A stretch of DNA of 64,000 nucleotides from Balneolales bacterium (GCA_007132975.1 SLNO01000024.1:1-64000); one strand, 5' to 3'; counted from the first letter of the stretch, positions 7,290 through 15,765 are shown. Notes: generated by a model from the letters alone, not told the origin. Made by a program: numbers and translations.

Positions 7290-8807
7290 ATGAAAACGCT
7301 CGGAAAACGCATTGAAGAAAAACCCTGGATCGGCTGGGTGGTATTCCTCATCACTGTAGTGGTGGTATTTCTGGCCGGACTGTTCACCTACACCATTGTG
7401 GAGCGGCGGACCGAAGCGCAGTTTGTCTTCCAGCCGGTGAAGGACCTGCATCCCCTTGAACCAAGGCTGGAGGTCTGGGGCGAGGCGTTTCCGCGCCAGT
7501 TCAACACCTACAACCAGATGGCCGATACCACATTCCGCAGTGAGTTCCTGGGATCCACTCGCCTGGATCTGCTGGAAAAGAACCCGCGGCTTGTGATACT
7601 TTTTGCCGGCTTTGCATTCGCGACGGACTACAACCTTGCCCGCGGACACTACTATTCGGTCACCGACGTCCACGAAACCCTGCGCACCGGAGCGCCCATG
7701 AAAGCGGGGGAAGGTCCTATGCCGGCCACATGCTGGAGCTGCAAAAGCTCGGATGTCCCACGGCTGATGGCCGAGATGGGTGACGACGAATTCTATGCCG
7801 CCCGATGGTCGGAAGTGGGTCATGAAGTGGTAAATCCTATTGGATGTGTCAACTGTCATGATCCCCAGACCATGAACCTGCGTATCTCGCAGCCCGCACT
7901 TGTGGAGGCGTTCGAGCGTCAGGGACGTGACGTAACCAAAGCGACCCACCAGGAGATGCGTTCGCTCACATGCGCCCAGTGCCATGTGGAATATTACTTC
8001 GGCAGCGGCAACAAGCTGATATTCCCTTGGGACCGCGGACTGAAGGCTGAGGAGGTTGAGGAGTACAAGGACAACATCGAGTTCGCCGACTGGGTGCATC
8101 CGCTCAGCCGCACACGCATGCTCAAGGCACAGCATCCCGACTATGAAATTTTCAAGCTTGGGATCCATGCCCAGCGCGGTGTTTCATGCGCAGATTGCCA
8201 CATGCCCTACCGGACCGAAGGTGGAGTGAAGTACACGGACCACCGGGTGCAGAATCCGCTGAATAACGTGGCCAATGCCTGCCAAACCTGCCACCGTCAG
8301 AGCGAGGCGGAACTGGTGCGCAATGTGGTTTCCCGTCAGCGTGACGTGTACGATGTACGCGAGAAGCTGGAAATTGCCCTTGTCAACGCACATCTGGAGG
8401 CCGAGTTCGTCTGGAATCTTGGGGCGACCGAAGATCAGATGGCCCCGGTATTGCAGCACATTCGGACCGGGCAGTGGCTATGGGATTACGGTGCGGCCAG
8501 CCACGGAGGTGCCTTCCACGCACCCCAGGAGATGATGCGGATGTTCGGAAATGGGGTCAACCACGCCCAGGAAGCGCGCCTTGAACTGGCCCGTATCGCC
8601 GCAAGATTGGGGCATTCGGATCCCATACCCATACCTGACGTTTCCACCAAGGCAAAAGCCCAGGCCTATCTGGGAATCGACCTGGAGCAGCGTCAGCGTG
8701 AGAAAAACGAATTCCTGCGGATCGTGGTCCCGGAATGGCTGCAACGCGCCGATGAGCGCCATCGACAGTGGGACTCCGGCGAACGGGATATCGTCCCTTC
8801 ACGGTGA
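7290..8807 (+). CDS. nrfA: Pentaheme cytochrome c nitrite reductase NrfA (ammonia-forming)
   Basis: NrfA reduces nitrite to ammonium with six electrons in the periplasm. In its 505 residues the catalytic heme motif CWSCK lies at 148-152, followed by four CxxCH motifs at about 186 (CVNCH), 228 (CAQCH), 300 (CADCH) and 331 (CQTCH). The lysine-ligated CxxCK is diagnostic. An N-terminal hydrophobic segment (about 15-38) may act as an uncleaved anchor or signal. The gene sits in an nrfHA-ccsB-ccsA operon, so the maturation genes next door probably serve the CxxCK heme too. Confidence 0.97.
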   Translation: MKTLGKRIEEKPWIGWVVFLITVVVVFLAGLFTYTIVERRTEAQFVFQPVKDLHPLEPRLEVWGEAFPRQFNTYNQMADTTFRSEFLGSTRLDLLEKNPRLVILFAGFAFATDYNLARGHYYSVTDVHETLRTGAPMKAGEGPMPATCWSCKSSDVPRLMAEMGDDEFYAARWSEVGHEVVNPIGCVNCHDPQTMNLRISQPALVEAFERQGRDVTKATHQEMRSLTCAQCHVEYYFGSGNKLIFPWDRGLKAEEVEEYKDNIEFADWVHPLSRTRMLKAQHPDYEIFKLGIHAQRGVSCADCHMPYRTEGGVKYTDHRVQNPLNNVANACQTCHRQSEAELVRNVVSRQRDVYDVREKLEIALVNAHLEAEFVWNLGATEDQMAPVLQHIRTGQWLWDYGAASHGGAFHAPQEMMRMFGNGVNHAQEARLELARIAARLGHSDPIPIPDVSTKAKAQAYLGIDLEQRQREKNEFLRIVVPEWLQRADERHRQWDSGERDIVPSR

Positions 8808-8945
8808 CAATTGATCAGTTTAGCAATCATACAGCAATACAGATAGCAAGGGACGCAATCGCACCCCGGGACTGACATCATATTATTTACAAACAGTTAA
8901 AATCAGGCGCTACTGCCTTGAGCAGGAAGCCTGCATAATTTGCAG

Positions 8946-10346
8946 ATGGAACCATTTACATCCAACGGAAGAAAAAACAGAATTAAACCCAGAAAAACGG
9001 TTTGGCTTTTCCCATGGGGTTATACAGAGGCCTTTCTTATCGCAGCCGCTCTGCTGCTGGTCGGGTTCGCCCTGGAATGGGTCACCCCCGGCGACGGATT
9101 GTCCGCGCCCTCATGGCCCTGGAACGGGGTTATCTGGGTGGTGCTTTTGCTCATTCCGCTCCTGCTGCATATAACCATGCCCCAAAACCCGATTGTCCGG
9201 TGGATGAGCCAGGTCCCGGCAAGCATGGGTGCCATCGCAGCGGTGACGTTTTCGGTATTGTTGATGGGACTTTTCCTGCAGGGTCAGCCTTCCGGTATCG
9301 GTTGGATGGACCGGCTGGGTCTTTCCCGCATGGCATCAAGCTGGCCTTTTCTGCTGAGCATATCCTGGTTCCTTTTTGTCTTGGTCATGACCACTATCCG
9401 GCGAAGCATCCCGTTCCGGGGACGCAACATCGGTTTCCTGCTGAACCACCTCGGTCTATGGATCGTCATAGCAGGCGGGATCCTCGGCAGCGGCGACCTG
9501 CTAAGGGTTACCATGACGTTGTCGGAAGGACAAACCGTCTGGTACGGCACCGATCGTGACGGCCGCACGGTGGAGCTGCCCCTTGCGCTGGAGCTGCACC
9601 GTTTCCACATGGAGGAATATCCACCCAAAATGGGTGTGTTGAGTCATGAAACGGGCGGCCTGATCATCCGCGGCGAGCAGGATCTGGTGGAAATCGAGCG
9701 AGGCAGGAAGGGGCACATGTCTGGGTGGGATTATGAGATCCTCCAGTTTTTTGCCGAATCGGCGCGCATCGAGGACCGGTTTGAGCCGCTCCACGACATC
9801 GGTGCGGCCCCGGCGGCGCAGATCAGGGCCGTTCATGCCGAGCGGGGCGACACGGTCACCGGCTGGATCACCTGCGGCAGTTTCAACATGAAGCACCAGT
9901 TCCTGGAGTTGGAGGAGGGCAGGGCCATGGCCATGACGGTGCCGCAATCCAAACGGTATATGTCGCTTGCCCGGCTGTACACTCAAAGCGGTGACAACCG
10001 CATGATCGACATCGAAGTGAACCATCCCTACTCGGCCGAGGGCTGGAAGCTCTACCAGTTCAGCTACGATGACCGGTTCGGCAAGTGGTCGCCCATCAGC
10101 ATAATCGAGGCGATTCGTGATCCCTGGCTTCCGGTGGTCTACACCGGGTTCATCATGATGCTGCTGGGAGCGGTCTATCTGTTCTGGCTCGGGAAGGATA
10201 TCGGCACCGAACTGACGCAGAATACAGACGAGGTGGATAGCGCCCCGGATGCGCAGGACAGCCCAGGATCATCCGGCAGCGCAACCAATGAAAAAGAAGT
10301 ATCCGGCCAGCCAGCCGAAGCCAGACTCAAAACGGAGATATCATGA
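8946..10346 (+). CDS. Cytochrome c biogenesis protein ResB/CcsB-like
   Basis: 466 residues with about four transmembrane helices near the N-terminus (about 23-165), a large periplasmic domain (about 180-400) and a C-terminal helix (about 405-425). This layout is that of ResB/CcsB in system II cytochrome c maturation, which delivers heme with CcsA. The stop overlaps the start of ccsA by 4 bp (ATGA), so translation is coupled. A TTG at 8940 is possible, but the ATG at 8946 is preferred. The C-terminus is an acidic, Ser/Gln-rich tail. Wolinella and relatives have a fused CcsBA dedicated to NrfA; here the two halves remain separate genes. Confidence 0.85.
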   Translation: MEPFTSNGRKNRIKPRKTVWLFPWGYTEAFLIAAALLLVGFALEWVTPGDGLSAPSWPWNGVIWVVLLLIPLLLHITMPQNPIVRWMSQVPASMGAIAAVTFSVLLMGLFLQGQPSGIGWMDRLGLSRMASSWPFLLSISWFLFVLVMTTIRRSIPFRGRNIGFLLNHLGLWIVIAGGILGSGDLLRVTMTLSEGQTVWYGTDRDGRTVELPLALELHRFHMEEYPPKMGVLSHETGGLIIRGEQDLVEIERGRKGHMSGWDYEILQFFAESARIEDRFEPLHDIGAAPAAQIRAVHAERGDTVTGWITCGSFNMKHQFLELEEGRAMAMTVPQSKRYMSLARLYTQSGDNRMIDIEVNHPYSAEGWKLYQFSYDDRFGKWSPISIIEAIRDPWLPVVYTGFIMMLLGAVYLFWLGKDIGTELTQNTDEVDSAPDAQDSPGSSGSATNEKEVSGQPAEARLKTEIS

Positions 10347-11137
10347 CCTGGACTGTATTTCCCACCGTATTTGCCCTATCGACCGCACTCTGGGGCGCCG
10401 CCGTTGCGGTGGTGTACCTGGCCCGGCTGAAGCCCAGAGCAGAGATATTGGGCCACCTGTTTTTCTGGGCCGGAATGGCAGTGATGACCATCTTCATCCT
10501 TGGCCTCTGGGGAAGCCTGGATCGTCCGCCCATGCGCACACTTGGTGAAACTCGTCTATGGTACGGTTTCTTCATGCCGCTTATCGGTTACCTCACATGG
10601 CGTCGCTGGCAGCTTGCATGGGTGCTTGCGTACAGCATTCTGATGGCTGTTGTATTCCTGGGGATCAATGTGCTTAATCCGGATGTTCACGACCGCGCCC
10701 TCATGCCGGCGTTGCAAAGCGTCTGGTTTGTTCCCCACGTGATCGTTTACATCTTCGCCTACGCGCTGCTGGCCGTCTCGGCCATCGTAGCCGTGAAGGC
10801 GCTCTATGAGGGGCGCAGCGGACAATTCCGGTTGAAAACACTCACGCTGGCCGACAATATGGTCTACATTGGTTTTGCATTCCTGACCCTTGGCCTGATC
10901 TTCGGCGCCATATGGGGCAAGGAGGCCTGGGGGCACTACTGGAACTGGGATCCCAAGGAAGTATGGGCGCTGCTGACGTGGATCGTCTACCTTGCGTACA
11001 TACATATCAGGGCGCACAGGTCAGATCTGGTGCGTCCGGCCATGTGGACCCTGGCACTGGCTTTTGTCGTTCTGATGGTCTGCTGGTTTGGCGTTAACTA
11101 TCTGCCATCGGCGCAGGGGAGCATCCACACCTACTGA
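10343..11137 (+). CDS. ccsA: Cytochrome c biogenesis protein CcsA (ResC/CcmC-like)
   Basis: 264 residues, about eight membrane helices. The tryptophan-rich heme-handling motif is seen as WGHYWNWDPKEVWALLTW (about 192-209), diagnostic for the CcsA/CcmC/CcmF superfamily. Conserved His residues flank it (FVPHVIVY and YIHIRAH). With the upstream CcsB it should form the system II heme lyase that attaches heme to NrfH, NrfA and the nos cytochrome. A strong hairpin and T-run follow, closing the nrf operon. Confidence 0.9.
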   Translation: MTWTVFPTVFALSTALWGAAVAVVYLARLKPRAEILGHLFFWAGMAVMTIFILGLWGSLDRPPMRTLGETRLWYGFFMPLIGYLTWRRWQLAWVLAYSILMAVVFLGINVLNPDVHDRALMPALQSVWFVPHVIVYIFAYALLAVSAIVAVKALYEGRSGQFRLKTLTLADNMVYIGFAFLTLGLIFGAIWGKEAWGHYWNWDPKEVWALLTWIVYLAYIHIRAHRSDLVRPAMWTLALAFVVLMVCWFGVNYLPSAQGSIHTY

Positions 11138-11178
11138 CAGAAACAGTCCGTATTGGAATGGGCTGTGCCCGTTCAGTT

Positions 11179-11217
11179 GCGGCGCAACATGTTGAGGCCG
11201 CATCCGCAGCATTTTTT
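11179..11217 (+). terminator. Terminator of the nrfHA-ccsBA operon
   Basis: The hairpin GCGGC-G-CAAC-AT-GTTG-AG-GCCGC (11179-11201) is followed after ten bases by a run of six T (11212-11217) and more T-rich sequence. It sits 42 bp after the ccsA stop and just before the rrf2 promoter. Confidence 0.55.
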
Positions 11218-11227
11218 CATTTTTTTC

Positions 11228-11268
11228 TTGACATGTTCATTCGGTCTATCTTATTTTAGGATAAAATA
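11228..11268 (+). promoter_or_regulatory. rrf2 promoter with perfect palindromic operator
   Basis: A TTGACA hexamer (11228-11233) is followed, 17 bp on, by TTATTT as a possible -10. Overlapping it is the perfect 7-3-7 inverted repeat TATTTTAGGATAAAATA (11252-11268). The ATG of rrf2 is at 11285, so binding would block transcription; autoregulation is the simplest reading. Similar sites lie at 849-874 and 11761-11783. Confidence 0.55.
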
Positions 11269-11284
11269 CTCTTAAATATGAATT

Positions 11285-11764
11285 ATGCATTTTTCCAAGG
11301 CCAGCACATACGGTATCAGATCGGTTGCATTCATGGCGGCGAGACAAGACCGGGAGATGATCTCCATCCGCGAGCTGAGCCGGGAGCTGGACATACCCCC
11401 GGCGTTTCTGACCAAGGTGATGCAGCGGCTGGCATCCCGCAATATTGTGCAGACGATGCGGGGCTACGGCGGCGGCGTGGCGCTTGGAAAACCGGCCAGC
11501 GAAATCACGCTCAAGGAAATCATTACCGCAGTTGAAGGGGAAGAAGCCTTTCATCCATTCGGTCTGGGCATACCGAAAGAACAGATGGAGAAAACACCCG
11601 TTTTTTTCAAAAAATGGACCAATCTGAATGACAGCATCGACCTCTTTTTTTCCCACACCAAACTCTCCGAACTATGTCCGGCCGAAACCCCCGGAGCCGC
11701 CGGTCTGTCAGGAACTTCAGATGAAGGGCATGTCGCAGAAGGGGATGCTTCCTTGCGACCTTAA
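11285..11764 (+). CDS. Rrf2-family transcriptional regulator without the cluster cysteines
   Basis: 159 residues. The winged helix-turn-helix is clear (about 1-80: YGIRSVAFMA, LDIPPAFLTKVMQRL, GGGVALGKP). The region that in NsrR/IscR-type members carries three Cys reads FHPFGLGIPKEQ...PVFFKKW and has none; the only Cys is in SELCP near residue 129. Rrf2 proteins near nos or NO genes usually sense NO through an Fe-S cluster, so this one must sense something else, use another ligand, or act with a partner. It is divergently palindromic at its own promoter and directly precedes the cytochrome c-nosZ operon. The C-terminal 30 residues look disordered. Confidence 0.85.
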   Translation: MHFSKASTYGIRSVAFMAARQDREMISIRELSRELDIPPAFLTKVMQRLASRNIVQTMRGYGGGVALGKPASEITLKEIITAVEGEEAFHPFGLGIPKEQMEKTPVFFKKWTNLNDSIDLFFSHTKLSELCPAETPGAAGLSGTSDEGHVAEGDASLRP

Positions 11765-11783
11765 ATAAGATAAAATACACTTA
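11761..11783 (-). promoter_or_regulatory. Candidate operator upstream of the cytochrome c-nosZ genes
   Basis: Read on the minus strand the site is TAAGTGTATTTTATCTTATT plus three bases and matches the rrf2 promoter site at 17 of 23 positions, with a core TATTTTA-TCT-TATTTAA. It overlaps the rrf2 stop codon and lies about 30 bp before the next start codon, where a promoter would be expected. Confidence 0.5.
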
Positions 11784-11813
11784 TATCCATAACCAATCAC
11801 TACGGAACTAATC

Positions 11814-12293
11814 ATGCAGCAAGTAACAAGAATCCTGCTCCTGCTCATTCTAGCCCTTGTGTATACCGGTTGCGGCAACGGGGAAGAACGCGAATCCGCA
11901 CCCGCCAGGGATGAAGCGCCGGAGCTGACCCAATTTGAACTGGAACACGGAATCGGGCCGGTCACCGAAAGACTGGATATCGGAGATATTAATGTGGAAC
12001 GCGCCCGCCGGGGAGCAGAAGTTTTCGACCTGCGTTGCACGGCCTGCCACCGCATGGGCCGCCGTTTCGTAGGCCCGCCGCTGGGCGAGATCACCGAGGC
12101 AAGATCGCACGAGTTCATTATCAACTTTATCCTCAATCCCGAGGAAATGACCAACCGCCACCCGGTGGGACAGGCACTGCTTCAGGAGTACATGACCATC
12201 ATGCCCTACCAGAACGTATCCAAGGAGCAGGCGATAGAGATTGTCGACTTTTTGCGCTATTACGCTGAAACAGGCGAAGATTTGAGGGATTAA
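11814..12293 (+). CDS. Monoheme c-type cytochrome lipoprotein of the nos cluster
   Basis: 159 residues. A short signal ends in the lipobox VYTGC (Cys about residue 19). A single CTACH heme motif lies at about 76-80 with a likely Met ligand in YMTIMPYQNV near residue 125, the arrangement of class I cytochrome c. It stands 33 bp ahead of nosZ in the same operon. Clade II nos clusters commonly encode such cytochromes (nosC in Wolinella), so it probably brings electrons to the CuA site of NosZ. The name nosC is not assigned because the family is broad. Confidence 0.85.
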   Translation: MQQVTRILLLLILALVYTGCGNGEERESAPARDEAPELTQFELEHGIGPVTERLDIGDINVERARRGAEVFDLRCTACHRMGRRFVGPPLGEITEARSHEFIINFILNPEEMTNRHPVGQALLQEYMTIMPYQNVSKEQAIEIVDFLRYYAETGEDLRD

Positions 12294-12326
12294 CCCACAA
12301 CTGAACAACCATTAACAATTCGAACC

Positions 12327-14297
12327 ATGGCACAACAAACAACCATTTGGAAAATAACATCATTGCTCCTGGGGCTGGGCCTGCTCGCGATGATCATGTA
12401 CGGATGTCCGTCCCAGACGGGTATGCTGGACACCCGTGAAGCCGCTCAAAAGGTGTACGTAGCACCGGGCGAATATGATGAGTATTACGCTTTCTTTTCG
12501 GGGGGATACAGCGGCCAGCTGAGCGTCTGGGGCCTGCCCTCTGCGCGCATGTTCCGCAATATTCCAGTCTTTTCACAGGATCCGGAATCGGGATACGGCT
12601 ACTCCGAAGAGACCAAGCCGCTGCTGATGACCAGCTACGGATTCATCCCGTGGGATGATTCGCACCATCCGGATTTCTCACACACGGACGGGATGCCTGA
12701 CGGACGCTGGATCTTCATCAACGGTAACAATACCCCTCGCGTCGCACGCATTGACCTGACCACTTTTGAAACGGTCGAGATCCTGGAGCTTCCCAACACG
12801 GGTGGCAACCACGCCTCCACCTTCGTTACCGAGAACACCGAGTACATTATCGGTGCCACCCGGTTCAGTATTCCCTATGAAATGGACAAGGATGTGTCGA
12901 TCGATTCCTACAAGGAAAACTTCGACGGATCTCTCAGCTTCATAGCTGTCGATCCCGAGTCCGGTGAAATGAGCATGGATTTCCAGATTATCATGCCTCC
13001 CTACCACTATGATCTGGGTCGCGCAGGCAAGGGTCCGTCCGCCGACTGGGCCTTTTTCACTACATACAACACCGAGCAGGCCCATACACTGCTGGAGATA
13101 TACGCTTCCGAATTTGACAAGGATTATGTAGTGGCCGTCAACTGGAGAAAGGCACAGGAGTATGTGCGCGAAGGGAGAGCACGCACCGTGCCGGCCAAAT
13201 ACTACCATAACCTGAAAGACAAGAATACCGGCATTGCCGTCTCCACGGTCCATGACGAGGTGCTGTTGCTTGATCCCAAAGATGCACCTGATATGATCTA
13301 TTTCATGCCTACACCAAAATCGCCGCATGGCGTGGATATCGATCCCACCGGTGAGTATATCGTTGCCGGCGGGAAGCTTGCCACCGTAATACCGGTGCAT
13401 TCCTTCAGCCGCATGCTGGAGGCCATCGGAAACGAGGCTTTTGAGGAGGTTATCAACGGTATTCCGGTGCTTGAATACGAAGCCACCATTATCGGTGAAG
13501 TGGAGAATCCGGGTCTTGGCCCTCTGCATACCGAGTTTGACGGCGATGGCAACGCATACACTTCGGTCTACATCTCCTCGGAAATCGTGAAGTGGTCGCT
13601 GGAAACCTTTGAGGTGACGGACCGCATCGATGCCTACTATTCGATTGGTCACCTGATGATCACCGGAGGGGACACCCCGAATCCGGACCGCAAATATATG
13701 GTCGGCCTTACCAAGACCGCGCGCGACCGGTTCCTGCCGACCGGACCGAAGCAGCTTCACCCCGCCCAGCTGTATGATATTTCGGGCGACCGAATGGAAC
13801 TGCTGCTTGATTTCCCGACAATTGGTGAACCGCACTACGCGCAGGCCATCCGGGCTGATATTATCAAGCCTAATGTAAAACAGATTTATGACCTGGATGA
13901 TAATAATCACCCGCATGCGGTCAAGCGTCCGCGCGATGCCCGTGTTGAACGTGACGGCGATGTGGTCAGGGTCTACATGACCAACATCAGAAGCCACTTT
14001 ACGCCGGACAATATCGAGGGCATCCGAGTAGGTGACACTGTCTATTTCCACCTGACCAATATCGAGCAGGACTGGGATATGGTGCACGGCTTTGCCATCA
14101 AAGGCGCCAACAGCGGAGAAGTGCTTATCGCTCCTGGTGAGACAAAGACCATCGTCTGGCATCCGCAGCGCACGGGTATCTATCCGTTCTATTGCACCGC
14201 ATTCTGCTCGGCGCTCCACCAGGAGATGCAGGGTTATGTACGGGTGTCTGCCGCAGACTCGAACGTCCCGCTGACATGGCGTACCGGAGATGAATAA
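12327..14297 (+). CDS. nosZ: Nitrous oxide reductase NosZ, clade II (Sec-type)
   Basis: NosZ reduces N2O to N2 in the periplasm. The 656-residue protein has a plain hydrophobic signal without a twin-arginine motif, ending near MYGC (possibly lipidated), as in clade II enzymes. An N-terminal seven-bladed propeller supplies the CuZ His ligands (DDSHHPDFSH, GGNHAS, PYHYDLG, KSPHG, GPLHTEF, KQLHP and GEPHY are visible). The cupredoxin CuA domain at the C-terminus has Cys 623, Cys 627, His 631 and Met 634 in CTAFCSALHQEM. The cytochrome c gene precedes it and the NosB-like gene follows, with a terminator-like hairpin between. Confidence 0.97.
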   Translation: MAQQTTIWKITSLLLGLGLLAMIMYGCPSQTGMLDTREAAQKVYVAPGEYDEYYAFFSGGYSGQLSVWGLPSARMFRNIPVFSQDPESGYGYSEETKPLLMTSYGFIPWDDSHHPDFSHTDGMPDGRWIFINGNNTPRVARIDLTTFETVEILELPNTGGNHASTFVTENTEYIIGATRFSIPYEMDKDVSIDSYKENFDGSLSFIAVDPESGEMSMDFQIIMPPYHYDLGRAGKGPSADWAFFTTYNTEQAHTLLEIYASEFDKDYVVAVNWRKAQEYVREGRARTVPAKYYHNLKDKNTGIAVSTVHDEVLLLDPKDAPDMIYFMPTPKSPHGVDIDPTGEYIVAGGKLATVIPVHSFSRMLEAIGNEAFEEVINGIPVLEYEATIIGEVENPGLGPLHTEFDGDGNAYTSVYISSEIVKWSLETFEVTDRIDAYYSIGHLMITGGDTPNPDRKYMVGLTKTARDRFLPTGPKQLHPAQLYDISGDRMELLLDFPTIGEPHYAQAIRADIIKPNVKQIYDLDDNNHPHAVKRPRDARVERDGDVVRVYMTNIRSHFTPDNIEGIRVGDTVYFHLTNIEQDWDMVHGFAIKGANSGEVLIAPGETKTIVWHPQRTGIYPFYCTAFCSALHQEMQGYVRVSAADSNVPLTWRTGDE

Positions 14298-14350
14298 CAA
14301 GTTTCCATTGAGGCCACTCAGGCTGAAAATGCATAACTGAGGTTAAAAAT

Positions 14351-14380
14351 GGGCAGGGCTGTGACAGGTCCTGCCCTTTT
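14351..14380 (+). terminator. Hairpin with T-run between nosZ and the NosB-like gene
   Basis: GGGCAGG (14351-14357) pairs perfectly with CCTGCCC (14370-14376) across a 12-base loop and is followed directly by TTTT. It is a textbook intrinsic terminator. As the genes after it belong to the same nos cluster, partial read-through would give more nosZ than maturation factors. Confidence 0.65.
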
Positions 14381-14411
14381 CAAAAGAAGAGTTCCGTAAG
14401 TAACCGTAAAG

Positions 14412-14990
14412 ATGAAGAAATCAACCCGACTTGGCCTTATCCTGGCCGCATTGCTGCTGATACCGGCGTACTTCACACCCATCTGGACTATCAAGCTGAC
14501 CGCACCGCAATACCCGGACGGGCTGGGAATGTATATCTGGATGAACGACATCACCGGCCATGAAAGGCACGATATCCGCAATATCAATATCCTGAATCAC
14601 TATGTAGGGATGAAAGAGATTGATCCGGATCTGGTCGGCACACTGGACATCATGCCCTGGGTGGTTGGCGGATTGATTACACTAGCGGTTGTCGCCGCCC
14701 TTGTCGGCAAGATCTGGCTCGCCTGGGTCTGGATCGTACTGTTTGTGGTGGCTGGTACGGCAGGCATGGTGGATTTCTACATGTGGGGCTATGACTACGG
14801 GCACGATCTGAATCCGCGTGCGGCCATTAAAGTGCCCGATATGAGCTACCAGCCGCCGTTGATCGGCAGGAAAACCCTGCTGAACATCACGGCCACATCC
14901 TGGCCCTACTGGGGCACGCTCTGGATCGGCCTGTCGCTGGCAGCCGGAACGGCAGTTACCGTCCGTGAATCGTTTTTCGGAAAAAAATAG
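14412..14990 (+). CDS. NosB-like integral membrane protein
   Basis: 192 residues with four predicted membrane helices (about 7-27, 78-98, 103-125, 160-182). Conserved stretches include PIWTIKLTAPQYPDG, WMNDITGHERHDI and ATSWPYWGTLWIGLSL. A membrane protein of unknown function (NosB) directly downstream of nosZ is a hallmark of clade II nos clusters; position and topology agree, but I assign it by context. A clear paralogue is encoded at 22735-23295. The His of TGH and the aromatic motifs are shared by both copies. Confidence 0.65.
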   Translation: MKKSTRLGLILAALLLIPAYFTPIWTIKLTAPQYPDGLGMYIWMNDITGHERHDIRNINILNHYVGMKEIDPDLVGTLDIMPWVVGGLITLAVVAALVGKIWLAWVWIVLFVVAGTAGMVDFYMWGYDYGHDLNPRAAIKVPDMSYQPPLIGRKTLLNITATSWPYWGTLWIGLSLAAGTAVTVRESFFGKK

Positions 14991-15095
14991 ATGGATGGAT
15001 GTTCTTGCTGGCGGGTTGCGGTGCAACACAGAACAAAAACGCAACGGCCGCGACAGCAAGGTCAGAACAATTTGGTAGAAATCAGAAAGAAGGAT

Positions 15096-15713
15096 ATGCA
15101 TACGAGTATCAACATATCAGTTATCCTAACAAAACTTGCGGCAGCGGCGCTGCTGCTGGTAGTCGCAATGGCATGCGGCAGGAATGATGGCCGGTCGGCG
15201 AGTAACAGTCCGGCATCGGTGGAGGCATCTTCCGCATCCATCCAGGCAGCACTTCATGACGCACCGGCGGACCTGTTCCGCACCGAAAGGCCCGTGTCGC
15301 ACTATTTCGGAAACCTGGAAGTCAGTCTGTACGGCGAGCACTGCGTCCACAGCGGCAAAGAGCTGAGAAGTCGCCGGTATGGCGCCGTGGCGCTGACGGA
15401 AGAGGGCTCGGTGCTGAGATTCCGCTCCGTGGAGAATCTGGTCTGGTACATGCAGGAAAAAGAACTCCAAAGTGAAGATTTTCAGGCTATTGGAATTGTG
15501 GATTTCATCACTGCCAGACGCCTAATGCAACCCGATAGACTGATGTTCCATCTGAGCAGGAACCTTCCGAGTCCGGGTGGATCCTGGGTAAGCGCGATGG
15601 ATCCGGATGCCGACCCGTCACTGCTCTATAACATCATGGAGGCCTATCCGGGCACACGACACTCCTGGGACGAAGTCCAGGCATTCCTCTCGGAGAAGCG
15701 CGGGGGCATTTGA
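15096..15713 (+). CDS. NosL-like lipoprotein with degenerate metal site
   Basis: 205 residues. The ATG at 15096 has a good ribosome-binding sequence (AAGAAGG) and begins a proper signal ending in VAMAC; the longer frame upstream lacks signal character. The body resembles NosL (a Cu(I)-binding chaperone lipoprotein for NosZ), with RRYGAVALTEEGSVLRFRSV and ENLVWYMQ matching the core. But where NosL has CxxCGM, this protein has EHCVHSGKEL, keeping only the first Cys. It may be a partner of the intact NosL encoded next, or a scaffold without its own copper site. Confidence 0.55.
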   Translation: MHTSINISVILTKLAAAALLLVVAMACGRNDGRSASNSPASVEASSASIQAALHDAPADLFRTERPVSHYFGNLEVSLYGEHCVHSGKELRSRRYGAVALTEEGSVLRFRSVENLVWYMQEKELQSEDFQAIGIVDFITARRLMQPDRLMFHLSRNLPSPGGSWVSAMDPDADPSLLYNIMEAYPGTRHSWDEVQAFLSEKRGGI

Positions 15714-15734
15714 CTTCCATTACGAACTTTATGT

Positions 15735-15765
15735 TATTAATAATATATAGCTTGTAATATTAATA
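15735..15765. promoter_or_regulatory. AT-rich inverted repeat upstream of nosL
   Basis: TATTAATAATA (15735-15745) faces TAATATTAATA (15755-15765), complementary at 10 of 11 positions with nine bases between. It fills the 60-bp gap before nosL and could be an operator or an internal promoter. It does not match the TATTTTA palindrome found elsewhere in the island. Confidence 0.35.

Noticed and set aside
12678-14300. 540-codon minus-strand frame opposite nosZ
   Set aside because: It is the antisense of nosZ and has no recognisable motif or promoter.
14999-15187. Possible tiny lipoprotein beginning MFLLAGCGATQ in front of nosL-like gene
   Set aside because: Only six residues precede the Cys, too few for a signal, and the frame runs on out of phase through the well-supported start at 15096.
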